Shown: one piece after another, positions 17,492 through 27,118 of the stretch
Layout: every line of letters begins with the position of its first letter
Position numbering within the stretch: position 1 is the stretch's first letter
Assembly (NCBI GenBank): GCA_964509195.1
Contig: CAZDWJ010000013.1
Span: 1-64,000 of the forward strand
Source: UBA4802 sp964509195
Lineage (GTDB): Bacteria > Spirochaetota > UBA4802 > UB4802
Length of the DNA: 64,000 bases
Direction of reading: 5' to 3'
The notes under the pieces: generated by a model
The model's database searches: none
Told to the model about the DNA's origin: nothing
The model's input: only the letters and a program-made list of their open reading frames with translations
Translations under genes and position numbers: made by a program

Positions 17492-18562
17492 ATGAGAAAA
17501 TTCAGCATCATAGTATGCATGTGTGTGCTTATGCTATCGCTTCTATATGGCACAGTATATGCCAGGCCCACTGTTGCATTTGGATATTTAACAAATAGAA
17601 GCGGAAATCCCAATTTTAATTACATGGAGATAATATTTCCCAATTCGTTTGCATCATCTATTGAAGGGGTGTATGATTGTACTGTAATAAAACCGCTTAA
17701 ATTAAATGAACTTCTTGAGAAAAAACAGTTAAAACTTGAAAAGCACTATGAAAATTATGAATTGCCTCAAATAACAAAAACTATAGGTTGCGACCTTTTT
17801 ATCTTTGGTCATTTCACGCCTTTGCCTGATAACACAATAAAGATTGTCCTGACATTGTATGAGAGTGGTTCCAATCAGATTTTTACATTTACCAATATAG
17901 GCAGAATGGAAACAGAGATTTTTAAAATCATTGATAGAATTACACTGGTGGTGTTTGATTTTTTTGGGAAGAATGGGTTTTTTATGTCAAAGCCTATTAT
18001 ACGTGGAAGTGCAGTAGGGCTAATCACAAATCTGAATCCAGAGGAACTCAATACTGTGTATGCTGAATTTTTGAATTTAGGCTATTCTGTTATTGCGGTA
18101 CAGGGCAATGAAATGGATAGTTACTATGCACATGAAAATGACACAATGAATTATTTCCAATATATCAGTACAGATGCCAATTCGTATGATATAATAACAG
18201 ACTGGAGTACATTTAAAATGACACTGGGAACATGGGAAGGCAAAAAGAAGAAAGAGTGGCAGGAAGATTTGAAAAAAGTGTACGAAATGTATGATCTCAA
18301 TTATAAAGTTTTTAAAAATACTGTACTAGAAAAATATAAAAATATATATCCAGCCTGCGATTATTTACTTATTGTAGTATATGATATTTCTCGCGCAAGC
18401 TGCTGGGCACGGGCTATTGACATAAAAACAAAGCAATTAGTATTTATGCATTCAAATGTAGCTGCAACAGGCATTAACCGCGATTTGCAGAAGACAACTC
18501 GTCAGCTCATAACCACTATTCAGACGCCAACTGCCTTGCCACAAAAAACAAAGAAAAAGTAA
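17492..18562 (+). CDS. Hypothetical secreted protein with CsgG/FlgO-like N-terminal domain
   Basis: 356 residues with a signal peptide (residues 1-25, ending VYA). Residues about 26-160 have the pattern of CsgG/FlgO-type domains (VAFGYLTNRSGNPNF, later IGCDLFIFGHFTPL and IKIVLTLYESGS). The C-terminal third is homologous to the preceding lipoprotein (CWARAID). The tail is lysine-rich. It lies 11 bases after the lipoprotein, so it is in the same operon. Possibly an outer-membrane assembly or monitoring pair; function unknown. Confidence 0.55.
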   Translation: MRKFSIIVCMCVLMLSLLYGTVYARPTVAFGYLTNRSGNPNFNYMEIIFPNSFASSIEGVYDCTVIKPLKLNELLEKKQLKLEKHYENYELPQITKTIGCDLFIFGHFTPLPDNTIKIVLTLYESGSNQIFTFTNIGRMETEIFKIIDRITLVVFDFFGKNGFFMSKPIIRGSAVGLITNLNPEELNTVYAEFLNLGYSVIAVQGNEMDSYYAHENDTMNYFQYISTDANSYDIITDWSTFKMTLGTWEGKKKKEWQEDLKKVYEMYDLNYKVFKNTVLEKYKNIYPACDYLLIVVYDISRASCWARAIDIKTKQLVFMHSNVAATGINRDLQKTTRQLITTIQTPTALPQKTKKK

Positions 18563-18569
18563 AACACAA

Positions 18570-19148
18570 TTATTCATAAACGTCGGATAATGATTTGTTT
18601 TTACCCCATAGAGTAAAACGAACACCTATCAAAAACTGTAGCCCGCCAATGCTGGCATTCTTAAAATCCATTGTATACATTGATTTTGAATATCCAACTT
18701 CAAAAAATGGAGCTACCCATTGTGTTAGTAACCATTGGGTGCTTAACCATAAACCATAGCTAGTACCAGTTTCTGATAATTCTTTGATGCCTGGTAGATG
18801 TTCTTTTGGCATTACTTCTGTGTGCGATACTCCAACACCTGCACTCAGTGAAATCGCAACAGGGAATTGCTGGACAAAATATAGATATTCGCCACCCAGA
18901 AAACCCTGTACTTGCATGTATTCAGTTTCATTAATTGTATTTGGATCTTCGGTTGTTGTGGTATATGTCTGTCTGATAAAAATATTTATATCTTCCCTGA
19001 TGCTAGCAGCTATTTTAAGCCCAAACCCGCTCTGGTTTTTTGTATCACCAGTATTGTTGAGAATAAACATGCCATCGACATAAAGATTTGCCATTGCTAT
19101 GGTTGTACTTGAAAATATGATTAATACTGTTATAATTATTCGTTTCAC
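18570..19148 (-). CDS. Small outer-membrane beta-barrel protein
   Basis: 192 residues. I place the start at GTG 19148 because GGAGG lies five bases upstream; the ATG at 19160 overlaps that ribosome site. Signal peptide MKRIIITVLIIFSSTTIAMA. The rest is glycine- and aromatic-rich strands (GFGLKIAASI, YGLWLSTQWLL, FEVGYSKSM, FLIGVRFTLWG) typical of small eight-stranded barrels. Convergent with the preceding operon with seven bases between stops. Confidence 0.6.
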   Translation of the reverse strand: MKRIIITVLIIFSSTTIAMANLYVDGMFILNNTGDTKNQSGFGLKIAASIREDINIFIRQTYTTTTEDPNTINETEYMQVQGFLGGEYLYFVQQFPVAISLSAGVGVSHTEVMPKEHLPGIKELSETGTSYGLWLSTQWLLTQWVAPFFEVGYSKSMYTMDFKNASIGGLQFLIGVRFTLWGKNKSLSDVYE

Positions 19149-19160
19149 GATAACCTCCAT

Positions 19161-19460
19161 GAATATGTATGGCTGTAATCAAATAAAGAGTTCTTTGATT
19201 ATGAACTATCGCCTCACTTTTACTACCCTAAAGTATAAATCATTAAATAGTTTTGTGTCAATATAAAAATTGAAATTTTACAATTCTTACGAACAATATT
19301 GAAATTATTGGAATATGAAAATATTTCTACAAATCAAAAAAAATACTTGCAGAAGTATAATATTCAGTAATCAATTTAATAAAAAACCTTTTTAGTTCGA
19401 AATTATAATAGAGCTTCCAAAAATAATTTTTAGGATGTTGCCATAAATATAATTAAGATC
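19161..19460. other. Spacer without a gene
   Basis: AT-rich 300-base divergent spacer. It has one CTATCGCC word (19206-19213) and a TATAAT at 19404-19409 that could be a -10 for the amidase gene, without a clear -35. No ORF or repeat seen. Confidence 0.4.
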
Positions 19461-21143
19461 ATGATAAAGCGTATAATGAAAAAAGTAATAATTTCTTCAT
19501 TGCTGGGTGTTATATTCGCTTGCGTTTGTTCTGTAGTATATGCAGGGCAGCCAGAGATTATCACTGCAATTATTAATGAGGAGCAAAATAAGGATCGTTC
19601 AGATGATCTGCAGCAGATGTTGCAGTTTATGGATGATTTATATTATAATCTTCATAATCGGGTAAAGAATGGGGAAAAAATTGTCATATTTATTGATCCT
19701 GCGCATGGTATTGATGATGATGGCAGGTGGGAAGGAGAAAAAACAGGGCGATTGAGTTGCACTGGACTGCCTGAAGAATATTATTCGCTGGCACTTTCGC
19801 GTAAATTATATCAATTGTTAAAAAAGAATCAATATATAGAAGTAGTAAGTACGCAGGATTATATTGATGCTCTGGAGGGTAAGACTGATAGCTATTACAA
19901 TATCACCTTCAGGGAAACAGTGGAACTTGCAAAAAAAGCAAAAGCTGCTCTGGTAATTTCCGAACATCTTAACAATACGGCTTCAATATTTAAAGCATAC
20001 GGACTAGCAAATGTTAAAGGTATACATGTTACTTACAGCAACGGTAAGGCATACTTAACGCATATACGGGAAGAGCATAAAGGTTTTTTGACACTGTATA
20101 ATAAATTTGATGCCAGCGGTTTTTCATATATGGTAGCTAGCAGGGTTAAAGAAAAACTCTTAACACATGGTTTACACGTCAACAGCTGGAACTATGGCAC
20201 TGTAGCAGATGACCGGTTTACCTACTTTGTCAATTATCCAATATCTGTAATCTTTGAGTCAGGCTTTATATCTAATCCTGAGGATGAAAAGATATTGAAC
20301 AACCCTGATTATCAACAACGGATAGCTCAGTCGCATTATGAAGCTATACTTGAAACCATTGCAGATACCTTTGGTATTGATATATCTGGGTTCTGGGGAC
20401 CAAAAATTGTTGATGGAGTTAACCCATCAAGAAATTTACTATTATTAAAATTATCTCGAATTGCCTGCTACTATATTTCAAAAAGTGATACCGACAGAGG
20501 ACTACGTGTGCTGTCTCTATTGCTTAAGGAATGTGATCCAGCCAGTGACGCTGCAAATATAGAAAATATACAGGATATGAAATATCGTGTTGAACGCTCA
20601 CAGGAGTTATATACAAGAGCTATCGCCCTGAAACGAAAAGGAAAGATGAAAAATGCTCGGAATACAATGCGCAAGGCACTAAGCCTGGTAAGTAGGTCTC
20701 CTGTTTTTTTTGAATTGCGTAAAACATATCGTGCTGAATATAAAGGGTTGAAAGAAGTGATTGAACAAAAATCCGTTGTATCTATCTATCCGGCACCAGA
20801 TAAGATAGTTAATCCTTTTACTTCAAGCATTACCAAACCCGTACTAGTTGTTCTGGAAAAAAACATGACGCCACAGGAAGCCATATTCAATGCCCTGCAG
20901 TGTGATGAGGCAACTCTTAAAAAAATTGCCAGCCAGTTTATGCAGTCAAAAGTAAGAGTTGGCAAAAAAAGATTTGAAAAACCAGGCAGGGAAGGTATAT
21001 ATATAGTACAGCTGACTTCAAAAGGCAATGTAAAAGGTATAAAGCGTGTTGCAATTGCAAAACTTGACCCCTTCAAGTATCAAAATCAGATGTATTTAAA
21101 GAATTCATATTGTGTGCCAAAAGAAAGAAATAAAGCATTGTAA
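19461..21143 (+). CDS. N-acetylmuramoyl-L-alanine amidase (Amidase_3) with C-terminal extension
   Basis: 560 residues with a signal peptide ending VYAG (about residue 29). The Amidase_3 zinc site is visible: His82 in FIDPAHG, Glu at GLPEEYY (105/106), His in VISEHLN, and the catalytic Glu in IFESGFISNPED. It cleaves the amide between MurNAc and the stem peptide in the periplasm. About 40 residues precede the catalytic domain and about 240 follow it, including a basic helical stretch (about 375-420) that may be TPR-like. Alternative start at ATG 19479 gives a more typical signal peptide. Confidence 0.82.
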   Translation: MIKRIMKKVIISSLLGVIFACVCSVVYAGQPEIITAIINEEQNKDRSDDLQQMLQFMDDLYYNLHNRVKNGEKIVIFIDPAHGIDDDGRWEGEKTGRLSCTGLPEEYYSLALSRKLYQLLKKNQYIEVVSTQDYIDALEGKTDSYYNITFRETVELAKKAKAALVISEHLNNTASIFKAYGLANVKGIHVTYSNGKAYLTHIREEHKGFLTLYNKFDASGFSYMVASRVKEKLLTHGLHVNSWNYGTVADDRFTYFVNYPISVIFESGFISNPEDEKILNNPDYQQRIAQSHYEAILETIADTFGIDISGFWGPKIVDGVNPSRNLLLLKLSRIACYYISKSDTDRGLRVLSLLLKECDPASDAANIENIQDMKYRVERSQELYTRAIALKRKGKMKNARNTMRKALSLVSRSPVFFELRKTYRAEYKGLKEVIEQKSVVSIYPAPDKIVNPFTSSITKPVLVVLEKNMTPQEAIFNALQCDEATLKKIASQFMQSKVRVGKKRFEKPGREGIYIVQLTSKGNVKGIKRVAIAKLDPFKYQNQMYLKNSYCVPKERNKAL

Positions 21144-22074
21144 ACCTGGCAACTGGCATGGCAAACCATACTACTTTTTTGGTGATTATCTCTATCATAA
21201 ATTCAATGCAAAAATCCTGAAGCTTTCTATTAACGCCAACTTAGGTTGCCCTAACAGGGATGGCACTATTGGAACCAGCGGGTGTATTTTCTGTTCTGAG
21301 GGTTCTGCATCACCCACTGCGGCAGGAAGAAGGTCAATTCACCAGCAGATGCAGGCAGCTATCGAAGGATTCAACCGTGGGGTATATACGCCAAAGTATA
21401 TTGCGTATTTTCAGGCGTTTACCAATACCTATGCGCCAGTGGAAGTGTTAAAGAAACTGTATGATACTGCTATAGAATATAATGACGTAGTGGGTCTTAT
21501 GATTGGTTCCCGCCCCGACTGCCTTACGGATGATGTACTTGATTTGATAACAAGTTATAACAAGAGCAATTTTGAATTGTGGCTGGAGATAGGCATGCAA
21601 AGCATGCATGATAAAAGCCTGCAGTACCTGAACAGAGGGCATACACATGCACAGACAGTTGATGCAATCAAAAGAGCTGCTCAACGTCACATTCCAGTCT
21701 GTGTGCATGTTATCCTGGGTATACCTGGTGAAAGCTGGGATGATATGATGGCTACTGCCTTTGAAATAAGTAGGCTTCCAATACATGGTGTAAAAATTCA
21801 TCACCTGCATGTAATTAAAGACACAGCGCTGGAAGCATTGTACAATAAAGGTGAGGTGCAGTTGCTAACCTTTAAGCAGTATGTATCATACGTGAGTGAT
21901 TTTATTGAACGCCTGAGAGGCGATATTATTATACATCGACTGCTTGGTGACCAGCCCAAAGATATGTTGATAGCCCCGGCATGGGGACTGCATAAGGGAA
22001 CAGTACTTAAAGCAATAGAAGATGAATTACTGCGGCGTGGTACCTATCAGGGATTTTTGTGCGATAGTTGCTGA
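21112..22074 (+). CDS. Radical SAM protein of the YhcC (TIGR01212) type
   Basis: 320 residues from GTG 21112, overlapping the amidase gene by 32 bases. The unusual cluster motif is CPNRDGTIGTSGCIFC (CX11CX2C), characteristic of YhcC/TIGR01212 proteins, with SCIFCSEGSAS-like context, IGSRPDCL and a GQHxxH-like MQSMHDKSLQYLNRGH segment. The Elp3-like core suggests tRNA modification or a related radical reaction; the substrate is unknown. No internal start with a better ribosome site was found. Confidence 0.85.
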   Translation: MCQKKEIKHCKPGNWHGKPYYFFGDYLYHKFNAKILKLSINANLGCPNRDGTIGTSGCIFCSEGSASPTAAGRRSIHQQMQAAIEGFNRGVYTPKYIAYFQAFTNTYAPVEVLKKLYDTAIEYNDVVGLMIGSRPDCLTDDVLDLITSYNKSNFELWLEIGMQSMHDKSLQYLNRGHTHAQTVDAIKRAAQRHIPVCVHVILGIPGESWDDMMATAFEISRLPIHGVKIHHLHVIKDTALEALYNKGEVQLLTFKQYVSYVSDFIERLRGDIIIHRLLGDQPKDMLIAPAWGLHKGTVLKAIEDELLRRGTYQGFLCDSC

Positions 22075-22206
22075 TGAATTTATGGTTGCGCTTTTAGGTA
22101 ATCTAGGGGTAAACAATACAATAATATTTTGGAAAATGTACTGATGTAAATATTAACAGTTTGCCAAGGTAAATGCCTGTGATATTTATATTACTCACTT
22201 AGTTGC

Positions 22207-22257
22207 CCTGAACTTGATTCAGGATCTCAATAGAGTGTAGATTCCAGGTCAAGCCTG
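22207..22257. repeat. Double-hairpin intergenic repeat
   Basis: CCTGAA-CTTGA-TTCAGG (22207-22223) and CAGG-TCAAG-CCTG (22245-22257) are two small perfect hairpins in the spacer before the AMP nucleosidase gene. The CCTGAACTTGATTCAGG core resembles a repeat dispersed in many bacterial genomes. May end the upstream transcript or be a passive repeat. Confidence 0.5.
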
Positions 22258-22303
22258 TAATGGCATTGGTGCAATCATATTTTTATTGAAGGGGAGAAAT
22301 ATC

Positions 22304-23092
22304 ATGAATCTGCGTCCTGACACCTATGCGCGTTCAACATTGGAGCGGTATACTGGATCTGCTATTGACGATTTTAGTGCATATGTCATACTGTGCAATT
22401 TTCAGCGGTATGTAGATGATTTTGCAACAATGACAGGCGCAAAAGTGAATGCAGGATACTGGAGCTGTGCGCATAGCCGTGAGCATAATATATCAATAAT
22501 AAATTTTGGTGTTGGATCTCCTTCAGCGGGTATTGTTGTACATTGTTTATCGTATCTGGATAAAATTCAGACAGTACTTATGCTGGGCATGTGTGGTGGA
22601 ATAGATGACAATCTTCAGGTTGGTGATTTTTTAATACCCACTGCAAGTGTTCGTGATGAGGGCACTAGTATTCACTATATACCTAAAGATGTTCTCGCAC
22701 AGCCAAGTTTCTGGATTAATAGAATCTGTGAAAGAGTTATTACAAAAGAAACAGGTGTGGCTCCCAAGACAGGTATAATGCTTACAACCGATTACCGCAT
22801 GTGGGAATTTGATAATGAATTTATTGAGTACATCCTGAAACACAGGATACTTGCAATAGATATGGAGATAGCCACATTATTTGCAGTAGCGTATGCAATG
22901 AATGTTCCAATAGGTGCTATCATGCTTATATCTGACCTGCCGTTGAAAAAAGGTGGTATCAAGAGTAAAGAAAGTGCAAGCCTGATATTCAATACTTTTA
23001 CGCAAAAACATCTCCAGTTAGGGATTAAAGTGATTGAGAATATTCAGCAGAAAAGTGGTGAGGGAATAACTAGATTGCGTAGTGAGTGGTAA
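22304..23092 (+). CDS. amn: AMP nucleosidase
   Basis: 262 residues from ATG 22304 (GGGGAG 22291-22296 upstream). It matches the short AMP nucleosidase family: opening RYTGSAIDDFSAYVILCNF, INFGVGSPSAGIVV, LMLGMCGGID, the phosphorylase-fold LAIDMEIATLFAVAYAM and LMLISDLPL. It hydrolyses AMP to adenine and ribose 5-phosphate in the cytoplasm. Followed after 38 bases by a lipoprotein gene. Confidence 0.85.
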   Translation: MNLRPDTYARSTLERYTGSAIDDFSAYVILCNFQRYVDDFATMTGAKVNAGYWSCAHSREHNISIINFGVGSPSAGIVVHCLSYLDKIQTVLMLGMCGGIDDNLQVGDFLIPTASVRDEGTSIHYIPKDVLAQPSFWINRICERVITKETGVAPKTGIMLTTDYRMWEFDNEFIEYILKHRILAIDMEIATLFAVAYAMNVPIGAIMLISDLPLKKGGIKSKESASLIFNTFTQKHLQLGIKVIENIQQKSGEGITRLRSEW

Positions 23093-23130
23093 TATTTTAC
23101 TTGACGCGATCATTTCTATATGATTACATT

Positions 23131-23631
23131 ATGTTGATGAATGTATGTAGAATATTTATAATCGTCATTTTTTGTTTTACAACAGGATGTGCATCAGCAC
23201 CTATACCTGTAACCCATACCCCTGAAGAAGCTGTAGATGCGCTAGCTAACCAATTGATGCCGGTGTTACAGAATCTGGCAAAACAATTAAATCCAACCAT
23301 AGCAATAATTCCCTTTGGAGGACCTAAAGGCAAGCCAACCCCTTTTGGGAAGAAGATGGCTGCCTTACTGCAATCAAAACTAATTTCAAAGAATTGGAAA
23401 TTAATTGAAAGAGAACAAATAGATAAAATACTAAATGAGCAACATCTTACCGCAACAGGTGTTGTTAAAGAAAATGATTACATACACGCTGGCACTGTGG
23501 CAGGTGCTGACTTTATAATAGTGGGAACAACCTACTATGGCAAAAAAGCACTGATTTCAGTAAAGATAGTAAATGTACGTACATCAACTGTTGAGGGTAT
23601 AGCGCATGCGTATATCACCTTTGAAAAATAA
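23131..23631 (+). CDS. FlgO/CsgG-like lipoprotein
   Basis: 166 residues from ATG 23131; lipobox TTGCAS gives a lipid-anchored protein. Residues about 40-165 have the CsgG/FlgO pattern: TIAIIPFGGPKGK, WKLIEREQIDKILNEQ, AGTVAGADFIIVGTTYYG and ISVKIVNVRTSTV. Such proteins assemble at the outer membrane or, as FlgO, support flagellar function. Related in type to the gene at 17492. No strong ribosome site seen; ATG 23137 is an alternative. Confidence 0.7.
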   Translation: MLMNVCRIFIIVIFCFTTGCASAPIPVTHTPEEAVDALANQLMPVLQNLAKQLNPTIAIIPFGGPKGKPTPFGKKMAALLQSKLISKNWKLIEREQIDKILNEQHLTATGVVKENDYIHAGTVAGADFIIVGTTYYGKKALISVKIVNVRTSTVEGIAHAYITFEK

Positions 23632-23788
23632 GAGAATTTCTACAATGTATTGTTAGTGTGTTTCCTTGTTGGACATCAGTATGACTTATAATAACTTTCT
23701 TTTGTAGAAGATTGAGTATTTTAAATGAATAAAGCCATTTTTAGATGTGCATAGATATGACATGCTATCTCATTAATAAGGGGGGATT

Positions 23789-24295
23789 ATGCCAAATATA
23801 AAAGTTACCGCTCATGGGAATCCACTCACACTTGAGGGGGATATGCCAGTTGTGGGTGACAGAGCACAGGATTTTACAGTGTTGGATGTAAATTTTGCAC
23901 CTGTTACCCTTCTGGATTTTAAAGGTAAAATTGTTATTATAAGTGCTGTTCCTTCACTGGATACCTCAGTGTGTCAATTACAGACAAGCAGATTCAATCA
24001 GGAAGCTGGTGCACTTGATGCTGTAGTGCTTACCATTAGTATGGATTTGCCATTTGCTCAGAAGCGCTTTTGTGAATCGTTTAATGTCCATAATGTAAAG
24101 ACATTATCTGACTTTAAGGATAAAAGCTTTAGTTTAAGTTATGGTATCTATATCAAGGAATTGGGATTAATTGCCCGTTCAGTATGGATAATAGACAAAA
24201 CCGGAACGATTACTTACCGCCAGATTGTTCCTGATATTACGAATGAACCAAATTATGATGAAGTGTTAAAAGCAGCCAGAGCAATTGGTGCATAA
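23789..24295 (+). CDS. tpx: Thiol peroxidase
   Basis: 168 residues, atypical 2-Cys peroxiredoxin. Peroxidatic Cys62 (PSLDTSVCQLQT) and resolving Cys95 (KRFCESF) are at the E. coli Tpx positions. It reduces hydrogen and lipid peroxides with thioredoxin. Strong GGGGGG ribosome site six bases before ATG. Own transcription unit, convergent with the penicillin acylase gene. Confidence 0.95.
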   Translation: MPNIKVTAHGNPLTLEGDMPVVGDRAQDFTVLDVNFAPVTLLDFKGKIVIISAVPSLDTSVCQLQTSRFNQEAGALDAVVLTISMDLPFAQKRFCESFNVHNVKTLSDFKDKSFSLSYGIYIKELGLIARSVWIIDKTGTITYRQIVPDITNEPNYDEVLKAARAIGA

Positions 24296-24304
24296 ATTAA
24301 TAGC

Positions 24305-24441
24305 AAGGGCTATCTAATAAATGTTCGTTGAGTGAGGCAGGCATTCATTCATTGTAATACGATGTTGACGTACATTTGGCGTCAGCATTACTCAATGAGC
24401 AATGCCAAAATAGTATGGAAACGACATTTTAGACAGCCCTT
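24305..24441. repeat. MITE-like long imperfect inverted repeat
   Basis: Two arms of about 64 bases around a short loop (TACATTTGG). Outer ends AAGGGCTATCTAA and, reversed, AAGGGCTGTCTAA; inner ends GTTGACG and GCTGACG; the arms match in blocks with small gaps. No transposase inside and no clear target duplication. It sits between two convergent genes, so it may be a non-autonomous element and may act as a terminator. Confidence 0.5.
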
Positions 24442-24453
24442 TAGTATGACAGC

Positions 24454-26850
24454 CTATGGAAGCAGTGTCATAATAAATTTGGCATTGCGTTGTATCAATT
24501 CGCTATCAGTATAATCGTTATGATACTTCATCTCAACATATAACTGTGTCTGATCGCAATAGAATGGGCTTGTAGTATGGCCACTTGTGCCGGTTGGAAT
24601 CACCGTTAACGATTCATTGAGGTTGTGCATTGGGAATATATGCCGCTGTGAAGCACCATCAGTGATAACAAAAGGGTTAGTAAGCTTATACGAATAGGGG
24701 CATACAGTATGAAAACTACCACCAACAGGGTATGGGCCTCTATTATATCCAAACAACCAGTCTAATAGTTTCACTTCCCCAAGCGGGTGCTTTAAAACGA
24801 GTGCGTGAGCTTTTCCCCATTTCCATTTTAAAGGATTACTGCCAAAGTCATTCTTAAGTGAAGATACTGCATCGTTCAATGATTTTGCTATGATATCCTT
24901 AAATGATTCTTTTGCTTGTGTTGTTACATCGTCACACCAGATTGAAGCCTTATTGACCCGTATTGTATCTATGAAAAGATTTACCAGCACTTTTTCTTTT
25001 GCTAATTCATCAAATAGTTCATCGCCTAATTCATCGTGGAAGATATTGTAGGTAAGCTTAATGTAAAATGTATCGAAAAAAGTAGCAACACTACTATCGA
25101 CACTGTAACGGCAATCCCACTCTTTCAGCATGGTGTAAATATTTTGCAGTTGGTTCATTAAGGAGCTATAGCCCTCAATTGTTTGTAGAAGGATTGGTTT
25201 CCATGTTGCTGCTAACTCTGAAACCTGATCAGTTTGAATTGCTTTGAAATCGTTGACTGATAATTTTTCCTGTTGCGTTAATAGTTTAACTATACGGTTG
25301 TAACGCCATGGCATTTCAAACCAGTAACTTATATAGTAAGGATAGCTTTCCATTACGGTTTTGTTGTTGGCGGATGCAACAAACCCCTGTGGAGGATTAA
25401 ATACATGCGGTTGCTTCTCAAATGGCACCACTCCTTGCCAGTCGTACTCATTGGTCCAGCCAGGATTTACAATCATTGGATTGCCTTTACGGATAGGAAT
25501 GCCTGCTGCACAGTATAAACCGATATTGCCATGTATATCTGCATAGACAATATTCTGATTTACCGAACGGAAATGACGGATGGCATTTGTAAAATCGCTC
25601 CAGTTCCTTGCACGATTAAGTTTATAAACAGTTAAAAGCTCATTGCTTGGTTCATTGCCCATCCAGCGCATTGATATAACATCATCCATTTTTTTGAAAT
25701 CAGTAACCACAGGACCACGGTGAGTGAAAAGAATTTCTTTTGTGATAGTTTCTCCGCCCTTTATTTTTATTTCTTCTTTTACTATTGCGAAGTTTTTCCA
25801 TTTTCCATTTAACTGATACTGCAACTTGTTGTTGGGATTCACCTTCTCTATGTAAAAATCCATATCATCAACCATTACATTAGTCATACCCCAAGCAATG
25901 TGTTCATTGTGTCCACACACTATACATGGTTGGCCTGGCACTGCAACGCCGGTTACGTTTAACTTGCCTTCAACCACCTGATGCATTTGATACCATATAC
26001 CTGGTATGAAAAGCCCAAGGTGCATGTCATTTGCCAGGATTGGTTTGCCAGTAACACTTTTTTTACCCGCTACTGCCCAGTTATTGCTTGCAAAAAATAT
26101 TCCTGCACCAATATCTAAAAGTTTTTGCGTAGCACTAAGAATTGTGTTCGATAGCTCCGGTATATTCTTTTGCTGTGCAAATTGAGGGTAGATAACATCA
26201 TTTATATACTTAATATCTGGGATGAGTGCTTTTGCGTGAGTCTGATCAACTTTTTTCCAGATTTTATGCAAAATTGTCTCCGTGGTCCATGGCATTGTGA
26301 GGTCCCATGCCATATAGCCTATTAAATTGACAGAGTCCTCAACCTTCCAGCTTTCAGGCTTATATCCCAGAATTTTAAATTCAAGTGGGAGATTGTTTGC
26401 ATTGTGGGTTAAATACTGATTCACGCCGTCAGCAAACGCTTGCAGGTGGGCAATTACAATTGGGTCGGTATGAGCAATTACGTATTTTGATTTTTTTGTA
26501 ATCTGCAATGCTCGCATTAACACATCTGTATCGACCATATTTTTTCCAAAAATTTCTGAAAGTCTGCCAGTTGTTACGCGACGCAACAAATCCATTTGCC
26601 ACATCCTGTCCTGGGCCATAACATAGCCAGTAGCCAAATAAAGGTCTTTTTCATTCTTTGCATAGATGTGTGGTATGCCATGTTCATCACGATAAACCTT
26701 AACAGGTTGTGTCAGCCCTTTAAGCTGAATCTCCCCTGAATAGTGTGGTAGTCCTGATTTTTCCAGATTTTGTATATATAGAAATACAGCAAGTAGAAGG
26801 GCAATTATCAGGATAATTAAACCAATAATTACTTTCTTTCCCCTGTTCAT
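24454..26850 (-). CDS. Penicillin acylase family (Ntn) hydrolase
   Basis: 798 residues. N-terminal membrane anchor or signal (about 7-27), then the family opening KVYRDEHGIPHIYAKNEKDL and GYVMAQDRMWQMDLLRR. The autoproteolytic nucleophile is the Ser of FASNNWAVAG (about residue 250), followed by GKPILANDMHLGL; later VNQNIVYADIHGNIGL is also conserved. These enzymes mature into two chains and hydrolyse amides such as penicillins or acyl-homoserine lactones; the true substrate is unknown. GGAGG ribosome site upstream. Confidence 0.9.
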   Translation of the reverse strand: MNRGKKVIIGLIILIIALLLAVFLYIQNLEKSGLPHYSGEIQLKGLTQPVKVYRDEHGIPHIYAKNEKDLYLATGYVMAQDRMWQMDLLRRVTTGRLSEIFGKNMVDTDVLMRALQITKKSKYVIAHTDPIVIAHLQAFADGVNQYLTHNANNLPLEFKILGYKPESWKVEDSVNLIGYMAWDLTMPWTTETILHKIWKKVDQTHAKALIPDIKYINDVIYPQFAQQKNIPELSNTILSATQKLLDIGAGIFFASNNWAVAGKKSVTGKPILANDMHLGLFIPGIWYQMHQVVEGKLNVTGVAVPGQPCIVCGHNEHIAWGMTNVMVDDMDFYIEKVNPNNKLQYQLNGKWKNFAIVKEEIKIKGGETITKEILFTHRGPVVTDFKKMDDVISMRWMGNEPSNELLTVYKLNRARNWSDFTNAIRHFRSVNQNIVYADIHGNIGLYCAAGIPIRKGNPMIVNPGWTNEYDWQGVVPFEKQPHVFNPPQGFVASANNKTVMESYPYYISYWFEMPWRYNRIVKLLTQQEKLSVNDFKAIQTDQVSELAATWKPILLQTIEGYSSLMNQLQNIYTMLKEWDCRYSVDSSVATFFDTFYIKLTYNIFHDELGDELFDELAKEKVLVNLFIDTIRVNKASIWCDDVTTQAKESFKDIIAKSLNDAVSSLKNDFGSNPLKWKWGKAHALVLKHPLGEVKLLDWLFGYNRGPYPVGGSFHTVCPYSYKLTNPFVITDGASQRHIFPMHNLNESLTVIPTGTSGHTTSPFYCDQTQLYVEMKYHNDYTDSELIQRNAKFIMTLLP

Positions 26851-27047
26851 GGTGAAACCTCCTTGCGCTATTTATGTTATTATATAACAAAGCAATAAAA
26901 TTAGTAAAGAAATTATTTTATTCTTGCTTGGTATGCCACTTATCCCTACAATATAAATGATATAAAAACATGGTGTAGTGTATTTTTATCATCTGGATAA
27001 AAAATAATTATGGGGTATGAAGTAAGAATTGCAGAATAAATTATTAA

Positions 27048-27076
27048 TTGACTTAACAGATTATTTTAATTAACAT
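27048..27076 (+). promoter_or_regulatory. Likely promoter
   Basis: TTGACT (27048-27053), 17 bases, TAACAT (27071-27076), 43 bases before the ATG at 27119. Confidence 0.4.
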
Positions 27077-27118
27077 AGTAAAGCTTACTATACAAATAAT
27101 ATTTTGGGAGGATAACAA

